From Desulfolithobacter dissulfuricans (GTDB lineage: Bacteria; Desulfobacterota; Desulfobulbia; Desulfobulbales; Desulfobulbaceae), in contig NZ_AP024233.1 in NCBI RefSeq assembly GCF_025998535.1, forward strand, positions 3,496,001 through 3,560,000: a stretch of DNA of 64,000 bases. The letters are read 5' to 3'. The position numbers were made by a program, and so were the translations under genes. The notes under the pieces were generated by a model. It was not told the DNA's origin. It saw nothing but the letters and a program-made list of their open reading frames with translations, and searched no databases. This document shows, one piece after another, positions 8,765-18,530 of this stretch; position 1 is the first letter of the stretch; each line of letters opens with the position of its first letter.

Positions 8765-10300
8765 ATGACAGATGGACACACTCCATCCATAACGCTCGAA
8801 CATATCTCCAAATCCTTTGGTCGGGTGCAGGCCAATCGCGATATCTCGCTTACGATCAGGCCGGGCCGGATCAAGGCGCTGCTTGGCGAGAACGGGGCTG
8901 GCAAGTCCACCCTGATGTCCATCCTGGCGGGCCGGTTGCAGCCCGATGGTGGCCGGATCCTGGTGGATGGGCAGCCGGTACGCTTTGCCTCGGCCCGGGA
9001 CGCCATCCAGGCCTCCATCGGCATGGTCTATCAGCATTTCATGCTGGTGGATGCCATGACTGTGGCCGAGAATGTCTTTCTGGGACAGGAAGAGTCCTTT
9101 TTTCTGCGTCCGGCGGCCATGTGCGACGTGGTGGCAGAACTGGGCGAGACCGTGGGGCTGCCGGTGGATCCACGGGCCAGGATTTCCGAGCTTTCCATGG
9201 GCGAGCGGCAGCGGGTGGAGATCCTCAAACTGCTCCAGCGCGGCAGCCGGATCCTCATCTTCGACGAGCCCACCGCCGTGCTCACCCCCCAGGAGACCGA
9301 ACAGCTTTTTCACTCCTTTCACCGCCTTGCGGCTCAGGACAGGGCCATTGTCTTTATCAGCCACAAGCTGGACGAGGTGATGTCGGTGGCTGACGAGATC
9401 GCTATCCTCCGCAAGGGCGAGGTGGTGGACGAGGTGCCGGCCAGCGAGATCGCCTCTCCGGCCGAGCTGGCAGGCCGCATGGTGGGCCGCGAGGTCCTGC
9501 TGGAGGTGGAGCGGGAACCCATGGAACTGCACCAGGTGGTGCTCCGGGTCCAGGATCTGGGTGACGACACCCTTGAAGAGATCAGTCTCGAAGTACGGCA
9601 CGGTGAAGTGCTTGGCGTGGTCGGGGTGGCCGGTAACGGTCAGCGGGAACTGGTGGAGACGGTCTGCGGTCTGCGGCGGCCGGGCAGGGGTTCGGTCAGG
9701 ATCCTCGGTCGGAGCTGGGACGAGTTTTACCTGGCCCGGCCCTGGCGCAAGGGGTTATCCTGGATTCCCGAGGACCGGCGGGGTCTGGCCACCTGCATCT
9801 CCATGGACCTGGTGGATAATTTTCTGCTCACCACCCGCCAGGGATTCAGCTCCGGTCCCTGGCTGCACCGGGAACAGGCCAGGAAAAAATGTGAGACTTT
9901 GCTGCGCGAGTTCAATGTCCAGCCGCCCGACGTCACCCTCCGGGCCCGCCAGCTGTCCGGCGGTAACCTGCAGAAGATGGTCCTGGCCCGCGAGTTCTAC
10001 CGTCTGCCGCGGCTCGTTGTCGCCGAACAGCCCACCCAGGGCCTGGATATCGGCGCCATCGAAGAGGTATGGAAGCTCTTGCTGGGCGCCCGGGAGGAGG
10101 CAGGGGTTCTCCTGGTCACCGGCGATCTGGGTGAGGCCCTGGCGCTCTCCGACCGGATTGCGGTCATGTTCGAGGGCAGGATCATGGCCCAGTTCGCGGT
10201 GGACGACCAGGAAATGGTCGACCGGATCGGCGAACTCATGGCCGGGATGCGTGTCAGCCCGGAGGAAGCTGAACAGGCAAAGCTGCTCGCCTTGCCCTGA
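8765..10300 (+). CDS. purine/nucleoside ABC transporter ATP-binding protein (two ATPase domains)
   Basis: A 511-residue tandem ATPase like RbsA/YufO. The first domain has a full Walker A (GENGAGKST, about residues 39-47), signature LSMGERQRVEI and Walker B ILIFDEPTAVL. The second domain has a degenerate Walker A (GVAGNGQREL) and signature LSGGNLQKMVLAREF, which is normal for this family. It energises the two permeases at 6135-8116. It is separated from gpt by 91 bp but no terminator is visible, so it likely belongs to the same transcript. Confidence 0.93.
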   Translation: MTDGHTPSITLEHISKSFGRVQANRDISLTIRPGRIKALLGENGAGKSTLMSILAGRLQPDGGRILVDGQPVRFASARDAIQASIGMVYQHFMLVDAMTVAENVFLGQEESFFLRPAAMCDVVAELGETVGLPVDPRARISELSMGERQRVEILKLLQRGSRILIFDEPTAVLTPQETEQLFHSFHRLAAQDRAIVFISHKLDEVMSVADEIAILRKGEVVDEVPASEIASPAELAGRMVGREVLLEVEREPMELHQVVLRVQDLGDDTLEEISLEVRHGEVLGVVGVAGNGQRELVETVCGLRRPGRGSVRILGRSWDEFYLARPWRKGLSWIPEDRRGLATCISMDLVDNFLLTTRQGFSSGPWLHREQARKKCETLLREFNVQPPDVTLRARQLSGGNLQKMVLAREFYRLPRLVVAEQPTQGLDIGAIEEVWKLLLGAREEAGVLLVTGDLGEALALSDRIAVMFEGRIMAQFAVDDQEMVDRIGELMAGMRVSPEEAEQAKLLALP

Positions 10301-10423
10301 GGTTATATCACCCGGCAGGGCCCGAAGTTTTTCAGTTTCCCGTGTCCCCGCCTTCCCGGTGCTGCCCGGGTCAAGTCGTTGTCGTTGGCCTGCCTGGTGG
10401 TCAGCGCGTAAAAAGAAGAAGCG

Positions 10424-11035
10424 TCAGGCGGCCCGACAGGACAGTTCCCGGGGGCGGACCTGGCGGTAAGTTCCCCGCCTGAGGGCCTGGATGAATTCAG
10501 ATCTTGTGGTGACAGGCGTGAGCAGTTCAGTGGGTACCCGACCCAGCTCGGCAAGTGCATGGGCATCGCTGCCGCCCACCAGGCTCACGCCATAGCGTTG
10601 CTCCCAGCGTATAACGGCCTGGTTTTCAGTAACGCTGTTCCTCCCGTTGACCCCCTCCACAATACGACACCACCTGTGGTGAATGAGATGTTCACTGGTG
10701 GGTCGTCTGGCCCGGAACGGATGGGCTGCCACGGCAACCCCGCCGGTATCGGCAACGTGACGCAACACAAGTCGGGCCGGCAACCCGGGCCTCAATCCCT
10801 CATAGGGACCGAACAGGAGAAAATCTCCTTCAGCAGTGGCATATTCCATGCCGAAAATAACACAGAGACCATTGGCCTGGATACCTTCGTTGAGCTGGTG
10901 GCGAACAGCCATGGTATCGTGATCGGTGATACACACCCCGTCAAGCCCCTGGACTTGTGCCCTGGCAAGGATATCGGCCAGCTCCAATTGACTGCATGGT
11001 GACAGCGTGGTATGAACATGGATATCAAATTTCAT
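10424..11035 (-). CDS. PHP-domain metal-dependent phosphoesterase
   Basis: A 203-residue PHP-family protein. The metal-binding motifs are in order: HVHTTLSPC (residues 6-14), CITDHD (about 35-40), AAHPFRAR (about 104-111) and GGSDAHA (about 154-160). Such proteins hydrolyse phosphate esters, for example nucleotide or histidinol-phosphate-like substrates; the substrate here cannot be told. It is convergent with the ABC operon on its left and divergent from the apgM-like gene on its right, so it stands alone. Confidence 0.82.
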   Translation of the reverse strand: MKFDIHVHTTLSPCSQLELADILARAQVQGLDGVCITDHDTMAVRHQLNEGIQANGLCVIFGMEYATAEGDFLLFGPYEGLRPGLPARLVLRHVADTGGVAVAAHPFRARRPTSEHLIHHRWCRIVEGVNGRNSVTENQAVIRWEQRYGVSLVGGSDAHALAELGRVPTELLTPVTTRSEFIQALRRGTYRQVRPRELSCRAA

Positions 11036-11286
11036 GGGCGAAATCCTGCTCTAATTACAGGCAAAAGTCAAACTGGTAATTGCAATATTTGCCATGGTTC
11101 CCATCGGGTTTTCCGATGGAGAGGACGGCTGCCGGTATGGTCGGACCGACCGTCCGGAGCAAAATGTCGACTTCAGGTTTCAGTCCGCACCCGCAAGCAG
11201 CAATGAAAACTCCACACCCTTTTGCCACCGTCGGCACCGCATCCGGTTGCTTCCCGGCAACAGAGTGGTCGGGAGGAACATAATTC
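11036..11286 (+). promoter_or_regulatory. structured leader upstream of the apgM-nadM pair
   Basis: No gene. The plus strand holds a tight hairpin CCATCGG-GTTTT-CCGATGG (11101-11119), followed by GGTCGG-A-CCGACC (11139-11151) that competes with a GGACGG/CCGTCC pairing (11123-11128 with 11150-11155). A divergent promoter pair is expected here. The clustered, overlapping stems suggest a regulatory RNA leader, but I recognise no known class. Confidence 0.35.
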
Positions 11287-12621
11287 ATGTCCCCGACCAG
11301 TCCTTCCATTGCCCGCCGCTGCGTCCTGATTCTCCTCGATGGCCTGGGTGATCGCGCCCATGGAGAGCTAAACGATGCAACCCCGCTGCAGGCCGCCCGA
11401 ACGCCCAATCTGGACAGTCTTGCCGCCATGGGATCAAGCGGCCTGCTGCATGCCAGCCGTCCTGGACGGGTTCTGCCCAGTGAAAATGCCCACTTTGCCA
11501 TTTTCGGCTACTCGGCCGACGAGTTTCCCGGCCGCGGATTTCTGGAGGCCCTGGGGGCCGAAATAGCTATCGCGCCGGAAGAGGTGGCTCTGCTGGCCCA
11601 CTTTGCCGCCCTGCAGGAAAGCGATAATCTTTTGCTGCTGGAAAAAGACCGGCCGGAGGCGAGCGATGAAGAGGCGGCACTGGTAACCGGAGCGATTGAA
11701 TCGTTTAGCACCGATCAGATCTCGTTTCGCTATGTACAAACCGGCCATCTGGACGGCGTTGTACTGCTCAATGGGCCGGTCTCGCCCCATATAACCGACA
11801 GTCAGTGTTTTGCTGAAGGTGAGCCGCTCGTCGAGGTTCAACCTCTGCGGACAGGAGGACCCCGGGCCGCCCGTACCGCCCGGGCTCTGAAAACGTATCT
11901 GCTGTGGTGCAAGCGTGTTCTTGACGCCCATCCGGTGAATCTGGCCAGGAAAGAGAAAGGACTGGTGCCGGTTAACGGACTGGTGACCCAGCGGGCCGGC
12001 CAGTGGAAGCGGGTGGAACCCTTCTCCCTTCGTTGGGGACTCCGTGGCATTTCCATCGCTTCCGGTCCCATGTACTGGGGCCTGGCGCGATTTATCGGCC
12101 TGGACGTCCACCGGGTAGACGATACGGCCAGGCCCGGGATGGATCTTTGCGCGCGGCTCCAGTGGGTTGCCGGGCATAAAGAGCAGTATTCCTTTTTTCA
12201 CGTCCATACCAAAGCCCCTGATCAGGCCGCGCATACGAAAAACCCCCGCAACAAGGTGGCGGTGATTGAGGCGCTGGACCGGGGGCTTGGCCAGGTGCTG
12301 GACAGGCTTCTCGATGGCGAGACCATGGTGGTGGTAACCGCCGACCACTCCACTCCCAGCGCGGGTCCCCTTATTCATTCCGGTGAACCGGTACCCATCA
12401 TGGCCATCGGCCCCGGGATCCGTCGGGACCGGGTGAAAAGCTTTGATGAAGTGCACTGCGCCGGCGGGGCACTGGGCCAGCTTCAAGGACAAGATTTCAT
12501 GTACTGTGTCCTGAACTGGCTGGACCGGGCCAAGCTGCAGGGCCTGATGGATACCCCGGCAGACCAGCCGTACTGGCCCGGCAATCGAAAACCTTTCAGG
12601 ATCGACGAGGGAGATATCTGA
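11287..12621 (+). CDS. apgM: archaeal-type cofactor-independent phosphoglycerate mutase family protein
   Basis: A 444-residue member of the alkaline phosphatase superfamily, ApgM branch. Metal and catalytic signatures: LLDGLGDRAH (about residues 16-25), LPSENAHFAIFGY with the likely nucleophile Ser (about 64), FHVHTKAPDQAAH (about 305-317) and VTADHSTPS (about 352-360). ApgM proteins interconvert 3- and 2-phosphoglycerate, but some relatives act on other phosphoesters, so the substrate is not certain. Its stop overlaps the start of the next gene by one base. Pairing with an NMN adenylyltransferase-like gene is unusual for a glycolytic enzyme. Confidence 0.78.
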   Translation: MSPTSPSIARRCVLILLDGLGDRAHGELNDATPLQAARTPNLDSLAAMGSSGLLHASRPGRVLPSENAHFAIFGYSADEFPGRGFLEALGAEIAIAPEEVALLAHFAALQESDNLLLLEKDRPEASDEEAALVTGAIESFSTDQISFRYVQTGHLDGVVLLNGPVSPHITDSQCFAEGEPLVEVQPLRTGGPRAARTARALKTYLLWCKRVLDAHPVNLARKEKGLVPVNGLVTQRAGQWKRVEPFSLRWGLRGISIASGPMYWGLARFIGLDVHRVDDTARPGMDLCARLQWVAGHKEQYSFFHVHTKAPDQAAHTKNPRNKVAVIEALDRGLGQVLDRLLDGETMVVVTADHSTPSAGPLIHSGEPVPIMAIGPGIRRDRVKSFDEVHCAGGALGQLQGQDFMYCVLNWLDRAKLQGLMDTPADQPYWPGNRKPFRIDEGDI

Positions 12622-13187
12622 TGGGAAAAAGTACCGTTGTCTCAACCGGCTTCATCCACGGACGTTTTCAGGTGCTGCATAACGATCACCTGGTGTATCT
12701 GCTGGCCGGCAAAGAGCGATGTAACCACCTGGTGGTGGGGATTTCAAACCCTGACCCGACCTTGACCAGAAAAGACGAGGCGGACAGTGCCAGAAGCAGC
12801 CTTGAGGCCAATCCTCTCACCTATTACGAACGCTACCTGATGGTACGGGCTGCCCTGACCGGGGCCGGGTTGCGGGCCGATGAGTATTCAGTGGTGCCGT
12901 TTCCGGTCAATTTTCCGGAACTGTACCGGTACTATGTGCCCATGGATGCGGTTTTTTATCTCACCATCTATGACAGCTGGGGCGAGAAAAAGCTCACCAT
13001 GTTTACGGAACTGGGTCTCAAGACCGAGATCCTCTGGCGTCGCCCCCGGGAAGAAAAAGGTCTGAGCTCAACGGAAATTCGCCGTCGCATGGTGGCCGGA
13101 GAAAAGTGGACCCACCTGGTACCACCGGCTGTCGCCCGGCTGGCCGTTGAATTCAATCTCGGCAACAGGCTGGCAGGCGCTAAATAA
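12621..13187 (+). CDS. nicotinamide-nucleotide adenylyltransferase-like protein
   Basis: A 188-residue nucleotidyltransferase of the NadM/NadR type. The nucleotide-binding motif is HGRFQVLHNDH (about residues 12-22), and the C-terminal SSTEIRRRM (about 150-158) matches the ISSTxxR motif. Expected reaction: NMN (or a related nucleotide) plus ATP gives NAD plus pyrophosphate. It is translationally coupled to the apgM-like gene (TGATG). A mobile repeat is inserted directly at its stop codon: the last two bases of the TAA are part of the repeat's target duplication. Confidence 0.8.
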   Translation: MGKSTVVSTGFIHGRFQVLHNDHLVYLLAGKERCNHLVVGISNPDPTLTRKDEADSARSSLEANPLTYYERYLMVRAALTGAGLRADEYSVVPFPVNFPELYRYYVPMDAVFYLTIYDSWGEKKLTMFTELGLKTEILWRRPREEKGLSSTEIRRRMVAGEKWTHLVPPAVARLAVEFNLGNRLAGAK

Positions 13188-13743
13188 TCCTTTTTCTGAT
13201 TACCATCAATCTTTGGCATTGAAACCGGTGTCGACCTCGTGTGCCAGGCGAAGCTCTGGCGAATCTGGTGGCTGCGATGCCACCCGCGGTAATTGCCTGT
13301 TCACCGCGAAATCGCCGACCCGGCGTGTAGGGGTAACCCGAATCGTCAAGCAGGGTCGGAAAAGGCCGTAAGGTCAGATAGAGTATAGGCCGTAACATCT
13401 GTGAACTCGATTCGGCCTCGTTACACATTTGGCGGCGGCGACCCTCCGAGGTCATGGGGAAGCCAGTCATTGACGCGATGAGACAACAGGAGCGTTGCGT
13501 TGGGCCGCCCGGGGTGTTTGGAGATGGCATGTACTCAAGGGAGCGCCAGGGAACCTGGGAGACCCGGCGGGACGGGCAGGGCAGCAGATAGCCCGAGTCC
13601 AAACGCTGGAGGGGAATGCATAACCCTCTGTGCGGTCCCGGCCGGGAGTCGGACCTGCCCATAGTAGTGTTGAAGCGGGGTAACTCCCGTGGAGCGAAGG
13701 GGCAGGACTTTGATCGTGTTTCTGACAATGGAGGAAGTCCCGC

Positions 13744-15102
13744 TTGGAGTACACATGTTTGTCTCCCACTACGGATAAACGGGCAGGGCAGGAGTTCGGC
13801 CTGAGCCCGAAGGTCTCCCTCTTGCGAAAGAAACTGGGCCACAAGGCCAAGCAGGAACCGGAGTTTCGATTCTATGCCCTGTACGACCGGGTGTATCGCC
13901 TAGATGTACTGCAAAGTGCCTGGAACCGGGTTTACGCCAATCGAGGCGCTGCCGGGGTGGATGGAGTAAGCCTTGCGTCCATCAAGGAGAGTTCGGAAGG
14001 TGTAGCAGGCCTGCTGCAAACAATACAGCAGGAATTGAAGGATAAGACCTACCGGCCCATGCCGGTAAAACGGGTCTATATCCCAAAGGCGAATGGAAAG
14101 ATGCGTCCGCTGGGTATCCCGACCGTCAAGGATCGGGTTGTACAGATGGCGGTCCTGTTGATCCTGGAGCCGATTTTCGAGGCAGACTTTGAGGACTGCT
14201 CGTACGGATTCCGCCCGGGCCTTAAGGCCCATGATGCTCTCGCCGCGATTCGGCAGGCGCTCAAGGCGGGATTTACTGAAGTCCTGGATGCGGATCTGAG
14301 CAGCTACTTTGACACGATTGACCATGGCAAACTGATGCAATGCCTGGAGCGTCGAATAGCTGACCGATCCGTTTTGAAGCTGATCAGGATGTGGTTGAAA
14401 AGCGATATCGTTGAAGAGGATGGGCAGGGCGGTCGCAAGATCACTCGCTCCCGCAAGGGTACGCCACAGGGTGGAGTCATCTCGCCTCTGCTGGCCAACA
14501 TCTTTCTCCATGAATTCGACCAACGCTTTCACAGCCCGGAAGGTCCCCGCAATTTTGCCAACGCAAGGCTGGTACGATATGCCGACGACTGGGTTATCAT
14601 GGCTCGGTACATCGGACCTCGCATTCACGCCTTTGTTGACAAGACGCTGGGGGAACTCGACCTGATCCTGAATCGGAACAAGACAACCATAGTTAACTTG
14701 AAAGATCCCGGCAGTAGTTTTGATTTCCTTGGATTTACGTTCCGCTTTGATCGCAGTCTGTACGGAGCGGGTCGGTATTTGAACATTGTCCCTTCTGCCA
14801 AGAGCCTGAAACGGGCGCGGGAGAGGATACATGCTCTGACGATTCGCAGGATTCAAGAGCCGGTAGAAAAAGTAATTGATCAGGTCAATCGATTTCTGAT
14901 TGGCTGGGGCAACTACTTTTCCTTCGGATACCCGAAGGTGTCGTTCAAGAAGATTGATTGGTACGTGCAGACCCGGTTCAGTCGCTTTATGAGGACACGG
15001 AGCCACCGGCACTGCCGGCACCTTGATGGACCGTCGTTGTACAAGGCGCTTATGTCCAAGGGGCTGGTCTATCTGCATAAAAGAGCCGTCAACTCCCTGT
15101 GA
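13744..15102 (+). CDS. ltrA: group II intron reverse transcriptase/maturase
   Basis: A 452-residue intron-encoded protein that helps splicing and copies the intron RNA into DNA at new sites. Reverse transcriptase blocks are in order: [60 protein letters not shown], and the catalytic VRYADDW (about residues 278-284), then FLGFTF. A maturase (domain X) region follows with [10 protein letters not shown]. No HNH endonuclease domain is present at the C-terminus, so it probably depends on nicked or single-stranded DNA targets. The frame is intact. The exact start is uncertain; an in-frame start further down is possible. Confidence 0.93.
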   Translation: MEYTCLSPTTDKRAGQEFGLSPKVSLLRKKLGHKAKQEPEFRFYALYDRVYRLDVLQSAWNRVYANRGAAGVDGVSLASIKESSEGVAGLLQTIQQELKDKTYRPMPVKRVYIPKANGKMRPLGIPTVKDRVVQMAVLLILEPIFEADFEDCSYGFRPGLKAHDALAAIRQALKAGFTEVLDADLSSYFDTIDHGKLMQCLERRIADRSVLKLIRMWLKSDIVEEDGQGGRKITRSRKGTPQGGVISPLLANIFLHEFDQRFHSPEGPRNFANARLVRYADDWVIMARYIGPRIHAFVDKTLGELDLILNRNKTTIVNLKDPGSSFDFLGFTFRFDRSLYGAGRYLNIVPSAKSLKRARERIHALTIRRIQEPVEKVIDQVNRFLIGWGNYFSFGYPKVSFKKIDWYVQTRFSRFMRTRSHRHCRHLDGPSLYKALMSKGLVYLHKRAVNSL

Positions 15103-15128
15103 ATGCCTTGAGGCGAGAGATCATCGGA

Positions 15129-15161
15129 GAGCCGGATGCGGTAAAACCGCACGTCCGGTTC
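15129..15161 (+). ncRNA. group II intron domain V
   Basis: A 33-nt hairpin starting GAGCCGGATGCGG, with a TAAAA loop, and closing CCGCACGTCCGGTTC. This is the conserved catalytic domain V of the intron ribozyme, 26 bases after the maturase stop. Confidence 0.92.
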
Positions 15162-15443
15162 GACGAGGGGGCGCTGTCCGCAATGAGACCTCCTCTGATA
15201 TGTAGTAGCCGCGTGCGGCAGGGCATAGTCGTTGAAGATCATTGTTGACAGCGCTCTACTCTACACCCGTTTCACGGGACGCCATAAACCCGTCCCTGGG
15301 GCTTGACTGTGGCCATCCAGGCCACAGACACCCGTGAAACAAGTGAGGCCGACACCTCTAGGTATCGGTGGCTGAATTTCAGTGGTAATCACAATCCTTT
15401 TTGTCCAAGACCCGTCACCGGGACCTGGCACCGCCGGTAAGAC

Positions 15444-18400
15444 TCAGGTGTTCTGCCTGAAAATTTCCTTCACATCTTCAAGGATGAGGAACAGCGAGGG
15501 CACCAGCACCAGGGTGATGGCGGTGGCGAACAGGATGCCGAACCCCAGGGAGATGGCCATGGGGATGAGGAAGCGGGCCTGGCGAGAGGTCTCGAAGATC
15601 ATGGGCAGGAGACCGAAAAAGGTGGTCAGGGTGGTGAGGAGAATGGGACGGAAACGAGAGACCGCCGCATTGATAACCGCGGCGTAGGCAGTCTGTCCCT
15701 GGCGGATTTTGCGGTTGGTCAGGTCGATGAGGACCAGGGAATCGTTGACCACCACCCCGGAGAGGGCTACTACCCCGAAAAAGGAGACAATGGAGAGGCT
15801 GTAGCCCATGAGCAGGTGGCCGGCCACGGCGCCGACAATGCCAAAGGGTATGGCGCTCATGATGATGGCCGGCTGCACATAGCTGCCAAAGACCACGGCC
15901 AGCAGGACGTATACCAGGATAAGGGCCACCACCATGCCCTGACCCAGGGCTCCCATGGATTTTTTCTGGTCGGCCTGTTTGCCCTCAAAGCTGTAGGCCA
16001 GCCCGGGATAGCGCTGGATCAGTCCGGGCAGGATATCCGCCTTCAGGGCTGCACTGATCTGATCGGCCCGGGATACCGGGGTGACATCAGCGGTGACCTG
16101 TATGGTCCGGCGGCCATCACGGCGCTGGATTTCCGTATAACCGCGGCCGGGGGTGAATGAAACTACTTCAAAGAGCGGCACTTCAGCGCCGGAGGGTGTC
16201 CGCAGGATAAGCTGCTCCAGCGAGTGGAGCGATCCACGTTCCATCTCGCTGAGGCGGACCATGATCTTGAGTTCATTCTGGCCCCGGAGTTGGCGGGTCA
16301 CCTCAACCCCCCAGTAGGCCGCGCGGATCTGCCGGGCCACCAGGTCCGGGGTCAGTCCCAGGCGCCAGGCCACCGGCCGCAGCCGGAAATCAAACTGCTC
16401 CCGGCCCGTCTGGAAGCCATCGTCTATATCACTCACCATGGGATAGGTGGCCAGCGCGAGTGCCAGTTCCCTTCCCGCCTGTTCCAGCGCCCTGGTGTCC
16501 CGGTGCTGCAGTTCCACGGTCAGCGCGGCGCCGGAACCAGGTCCGCCGAAATTGGATTTGAACTGGATGGATTCCAGTCCGGCCAGCGGTCCTACGGCCC
16601 GGCGCCATTTTTTGACAAAATCGCTGGTAGAGAGCGGACGGATATCCGGAGGCTGCAGATACACCTTGACCCGGATCCGGTTGCCCTCTACCAGGGAGAG
16701 CATTCCGCGGACAAGCTGGTCGCCGCCGTTGTGGCGCATGACCGTCCGGGCACCATCGGTCAGTCGCTGCAGGACCGCATTGGTGTGCTCCACCGGCACG
16801 CCGACCGGTAAAGTGACCGAGACATAAGCCTTGTCTGACTCCACCCTGGGAAACATGGTCATGCCCATACGGCCACTGCCCACAAGGGCTGCAGTGCACA
16901 TCAGTACGACAATACCGGCGGCCACGCTGACATAGCGGTAGCGCAGGGCCAGGGCAAGCAGAGGGGGAAAACGGCGGGTTATGGCCCGGGAAATGGTCCT
17001 GCTCAACCGCTGCTGCCAGCGGGCCATTTGGTTTGCAAAGGACCAGTGCATGGAATGCGGGTGGGCCAGGTGAGCCGGCAGGACAAAGAGGGCCTCGATC
17101 AGCGAGATGGTAAAGACCACCACAACCACCACCGGAATGGCGCGAAATATCTTGCCCATGACTCCGGGAATAAAATAGAGCGGCATGAAGGTGATGATAT
17201 TGGTGAGCACGGAAAAGGTGACAGGTACGGCCATCTCACGGGCGCCAAGCATGGCCGCCTCCAGAGTGGAGTATCCCTGCTGCCGCAGCCGGTACACGTT
17301 TTCGCCGATGATGATGGTGTCGTCGACCACGATACCGAGCGAAACAATAAAGGCGAACAGCGACACCATGTTGATGGACACATCAAAAAACGGCAGAAAC
17401 AGAAGCGAGCCGAGAAAGGAAACCGGAATGCCCATGGTGACCCAGAAGGCCAGGCGTGGTTCCAGGAAGATCCCCAGGAGGACAAAGACCAGCAGCAAAC
17501 CGAGATAGCCGTTTTTCAGAAGCAGTCTCAGCCGCTGCTTGTACACTTCGGAGCGGTCATCCACCGCGGCTACACGGATGGACTCGGGCAGGACAGCCTG
17601 CAGCCTGGCAACATGCGTCCGGACCGCATCGGCAATCTCGATGGGCCCCTGATCTTCCGCCCGGTAGACCTCAACCCCGATGGCCGGCTGCTGATTATAG
17701 GTCATCCAGGAGTCGGTATCTTCGAAACTGTCGCGAATGGTGGCAATATCGCCAAGGAGCAGCGAGGTGCCATCGGCAGCGGTGCGGATCGGGATGGAAG
17801 CAAATTCCCTCCCGAGCTGCCGCCGCTCCCTGAGCCGGAGCTGTATCTGGCCACCATCGGTCTTGATGGTTCCGCCGGGGAAATCAAGCGAGGTCCGGCG
17901 GATCCTTGTACCGATATCCTCCAGGGTCAGGCCGTAAGCCCGGAGGGTATCCTGGCTGATATCAATGCTTATTTCCAGAGGCCGGGAACCGGTGATCTCT
18001 GTCTGTGAGATGGCCGGGTCCTGGAGGAGCTGGTCCTGCACCATTTCCGCGGTTTCCCGTAATACCCCGTGGTCCAGGTTACCATACAACACCACGGTGA
18101 TGACCGAGCGGCGGCGCAGGGGCACGGTGACCTGCGGCTCTTCGGCTTCTTCGGGAAACGAGGTGATCCGGTCAATTTCGTTTTTAATATCAAGGGCCAG
18201 CTGCTGCACATCGGCATCAAGCAGGGCTTCCACCCGCACAGTGCCCATGCCTTCCATGGCTGAGCTGCGCATCTCGGCTATGCCTTCCACTCCTCCGATG
18301 GCCTCTTCCACCGGGAGGATGATGCCCTGCTCCACCTCTTCCGGACTGGCCCCGGGGTAGGCCACCTGGATGATCACCTCGGGAATGGTGAACTCGGGAA

Positions 18401-18530
18401 AGACTTCCTGCTTGATTTTCGTCCCCCAGAAAAGTCCGCCCAACAGAAAAAACAGCATGAGGCAGTTGGCGGCCACAGGGTTTTCTGCCATCCAGCCAAT
18501 GGGGCCTCTGTTGCGGGTGGTATCAGCCAT
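15444..18530 (-). CDS. RND-family efflux transporter, inner-membrane pump
   Basis: A 1028-residue AcrB/MexF-like proton-driven pump. N-terminal helix NPVAANCLMLFFLLGG, a long periplasmic loop, the helix-4 proton-relay acidic pair in SLGIVVDDTIIIGENVYR, a second periplasmic loop, and a C-terminal GVVALSGVVVNDSLVLIDL block all fit the heavy-RND layout. Start at 18530 (MADTTRNRG) is chosen because it lies 8 bp inside the end of the upstream fusion-protein gene; an in-frame start at 18605 would overlap much more. Substrate unknown. It works with the periplasmic adaptor at 18523-19767 and probably with the outer-membrane protein at 21257-22660. Confidence 0.93.
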   Translation of the reverse strand: MADTTRNRGPIGWMAENPVAANCLMLFFLLGGLFWGTKIKQEVFPEFTIPEVIIQVAYPGASPEEVEQGIILPVEEAIGGVEGIAEMRSSAMEGMGTVRVEALLDADVQQLALDIKNEIDRITSFPEEAEEPQVTVPLRRRSVITVVLYGNLDHGVLRETAEMVQDQLLQDPAISQTEITGSRPLEISIDISQDTLRAYGLTLEDIGTRIRRTSLDFPGGTIKTDGGQIQLRLRERRQLGREFASIPIRTAADGTSLLLGDIATIRDSFEDTDSWMTYNQQPAIGVEVYRAEDQGPIEIADAVRTHVARLQAVLPESIRVAAVDDRSEVYKQRLRLLLKNGYLGLLLVFVLLGIFLEPRLAFWVTMGIPVSFLGSLLFLPFFDVSINMVSLFAFIVSLGIVVDDTIIIGENVYRLRQQGYSTLEAAMLGAREMAVPVTFSVLTNIITFMPLYFIPGVMGKIFRAIPVVVVVVFTISLIEALFVLPAHLAHPHSMHWSFANQMARWQQRLSRTISRAITRRFPPLLALALRYRYVSVAAGIVVLMCTAALVGSGRMGMTMFPRVESDKAYVSVTLPVGVPVEHTNAVLQRLTDGARTVMRHNGGDQLVRGMLSLVEGNRIRVKVYLQPPDIRPLSTSDFVKKWRRAVGPLAGLESIQFKSNFGGPGSGAALTVELQHRDTRALEQAGRELALALATYPMVSDIDDGFQTGREQFDFRLRPVAWRLGLTPDLVARQIRAAYWGVEVTRQLRGQNELKIMVRLSEMERGSLHSLEQLILRTPSGAEVPLFEVVSFTPGRGYTEIQRRDGRRTIQVTADVTPVSRADQISAALKADILPGLIQRYPGLAYSFEGKQADQKKSMGALGQGMVVALILVYVLLAVVFGSYVQPAIIMSAIPFGIVGAVAGHLLMGYSLSIVSFFGVVALSGVVVNDSLVLIDLTNRKIRQGQTAYAAVINAAVSRFRPILLTTLTTFFGLLPMIFETSRQARFLIPMAISLGFGILFATAITLVLVPSLFLILEDVKEIFRQNT

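Larger units (their letters stand above)
13239..15264 (+). mobile_element. complete group II intron (about 2.03 kb)
   Basis: The 5' end GTGTG fits the GUGYG consensus, and the 3' end CTCTAC fits the AY rule. Both ends are fixed precisely by comparing the flanks with the uninterrupted palindromic repeat at 62544-62715: joining 13238 to 15265 restores that repeat. The intron carries a structured 5' region, a reverse transcriptase/maturase gene in the domain IV position, a clear domain V at 15129-15161, and an enlarged domain VI whose GCGCTGT pairs with ACAGCGC near the 3' end. Target is one arm of a strong palindrome. Confidence 0.93.
13196..15392. repeat. palindromic mobile repeat, copy 1, split by a group II intron
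   Basis: Two pieces, 13196-13238 and 15265-15392, together make one palindromic element that matches the intact copy at 62544-62715 in reverse orientation. The ends are inverted (GATTACCA at 13198, TGGTAATC ending 15390). Flanking 10-bp direct repeats AATCCTTTTT at 13186-13195 and 15393-15402 are a target-site duplication. The body folds on itself (GGTGTC..CTCACTTG..CACGGG with its complement). It carries no gene, so it would need a transposase in trans. Confidence 0.85.
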
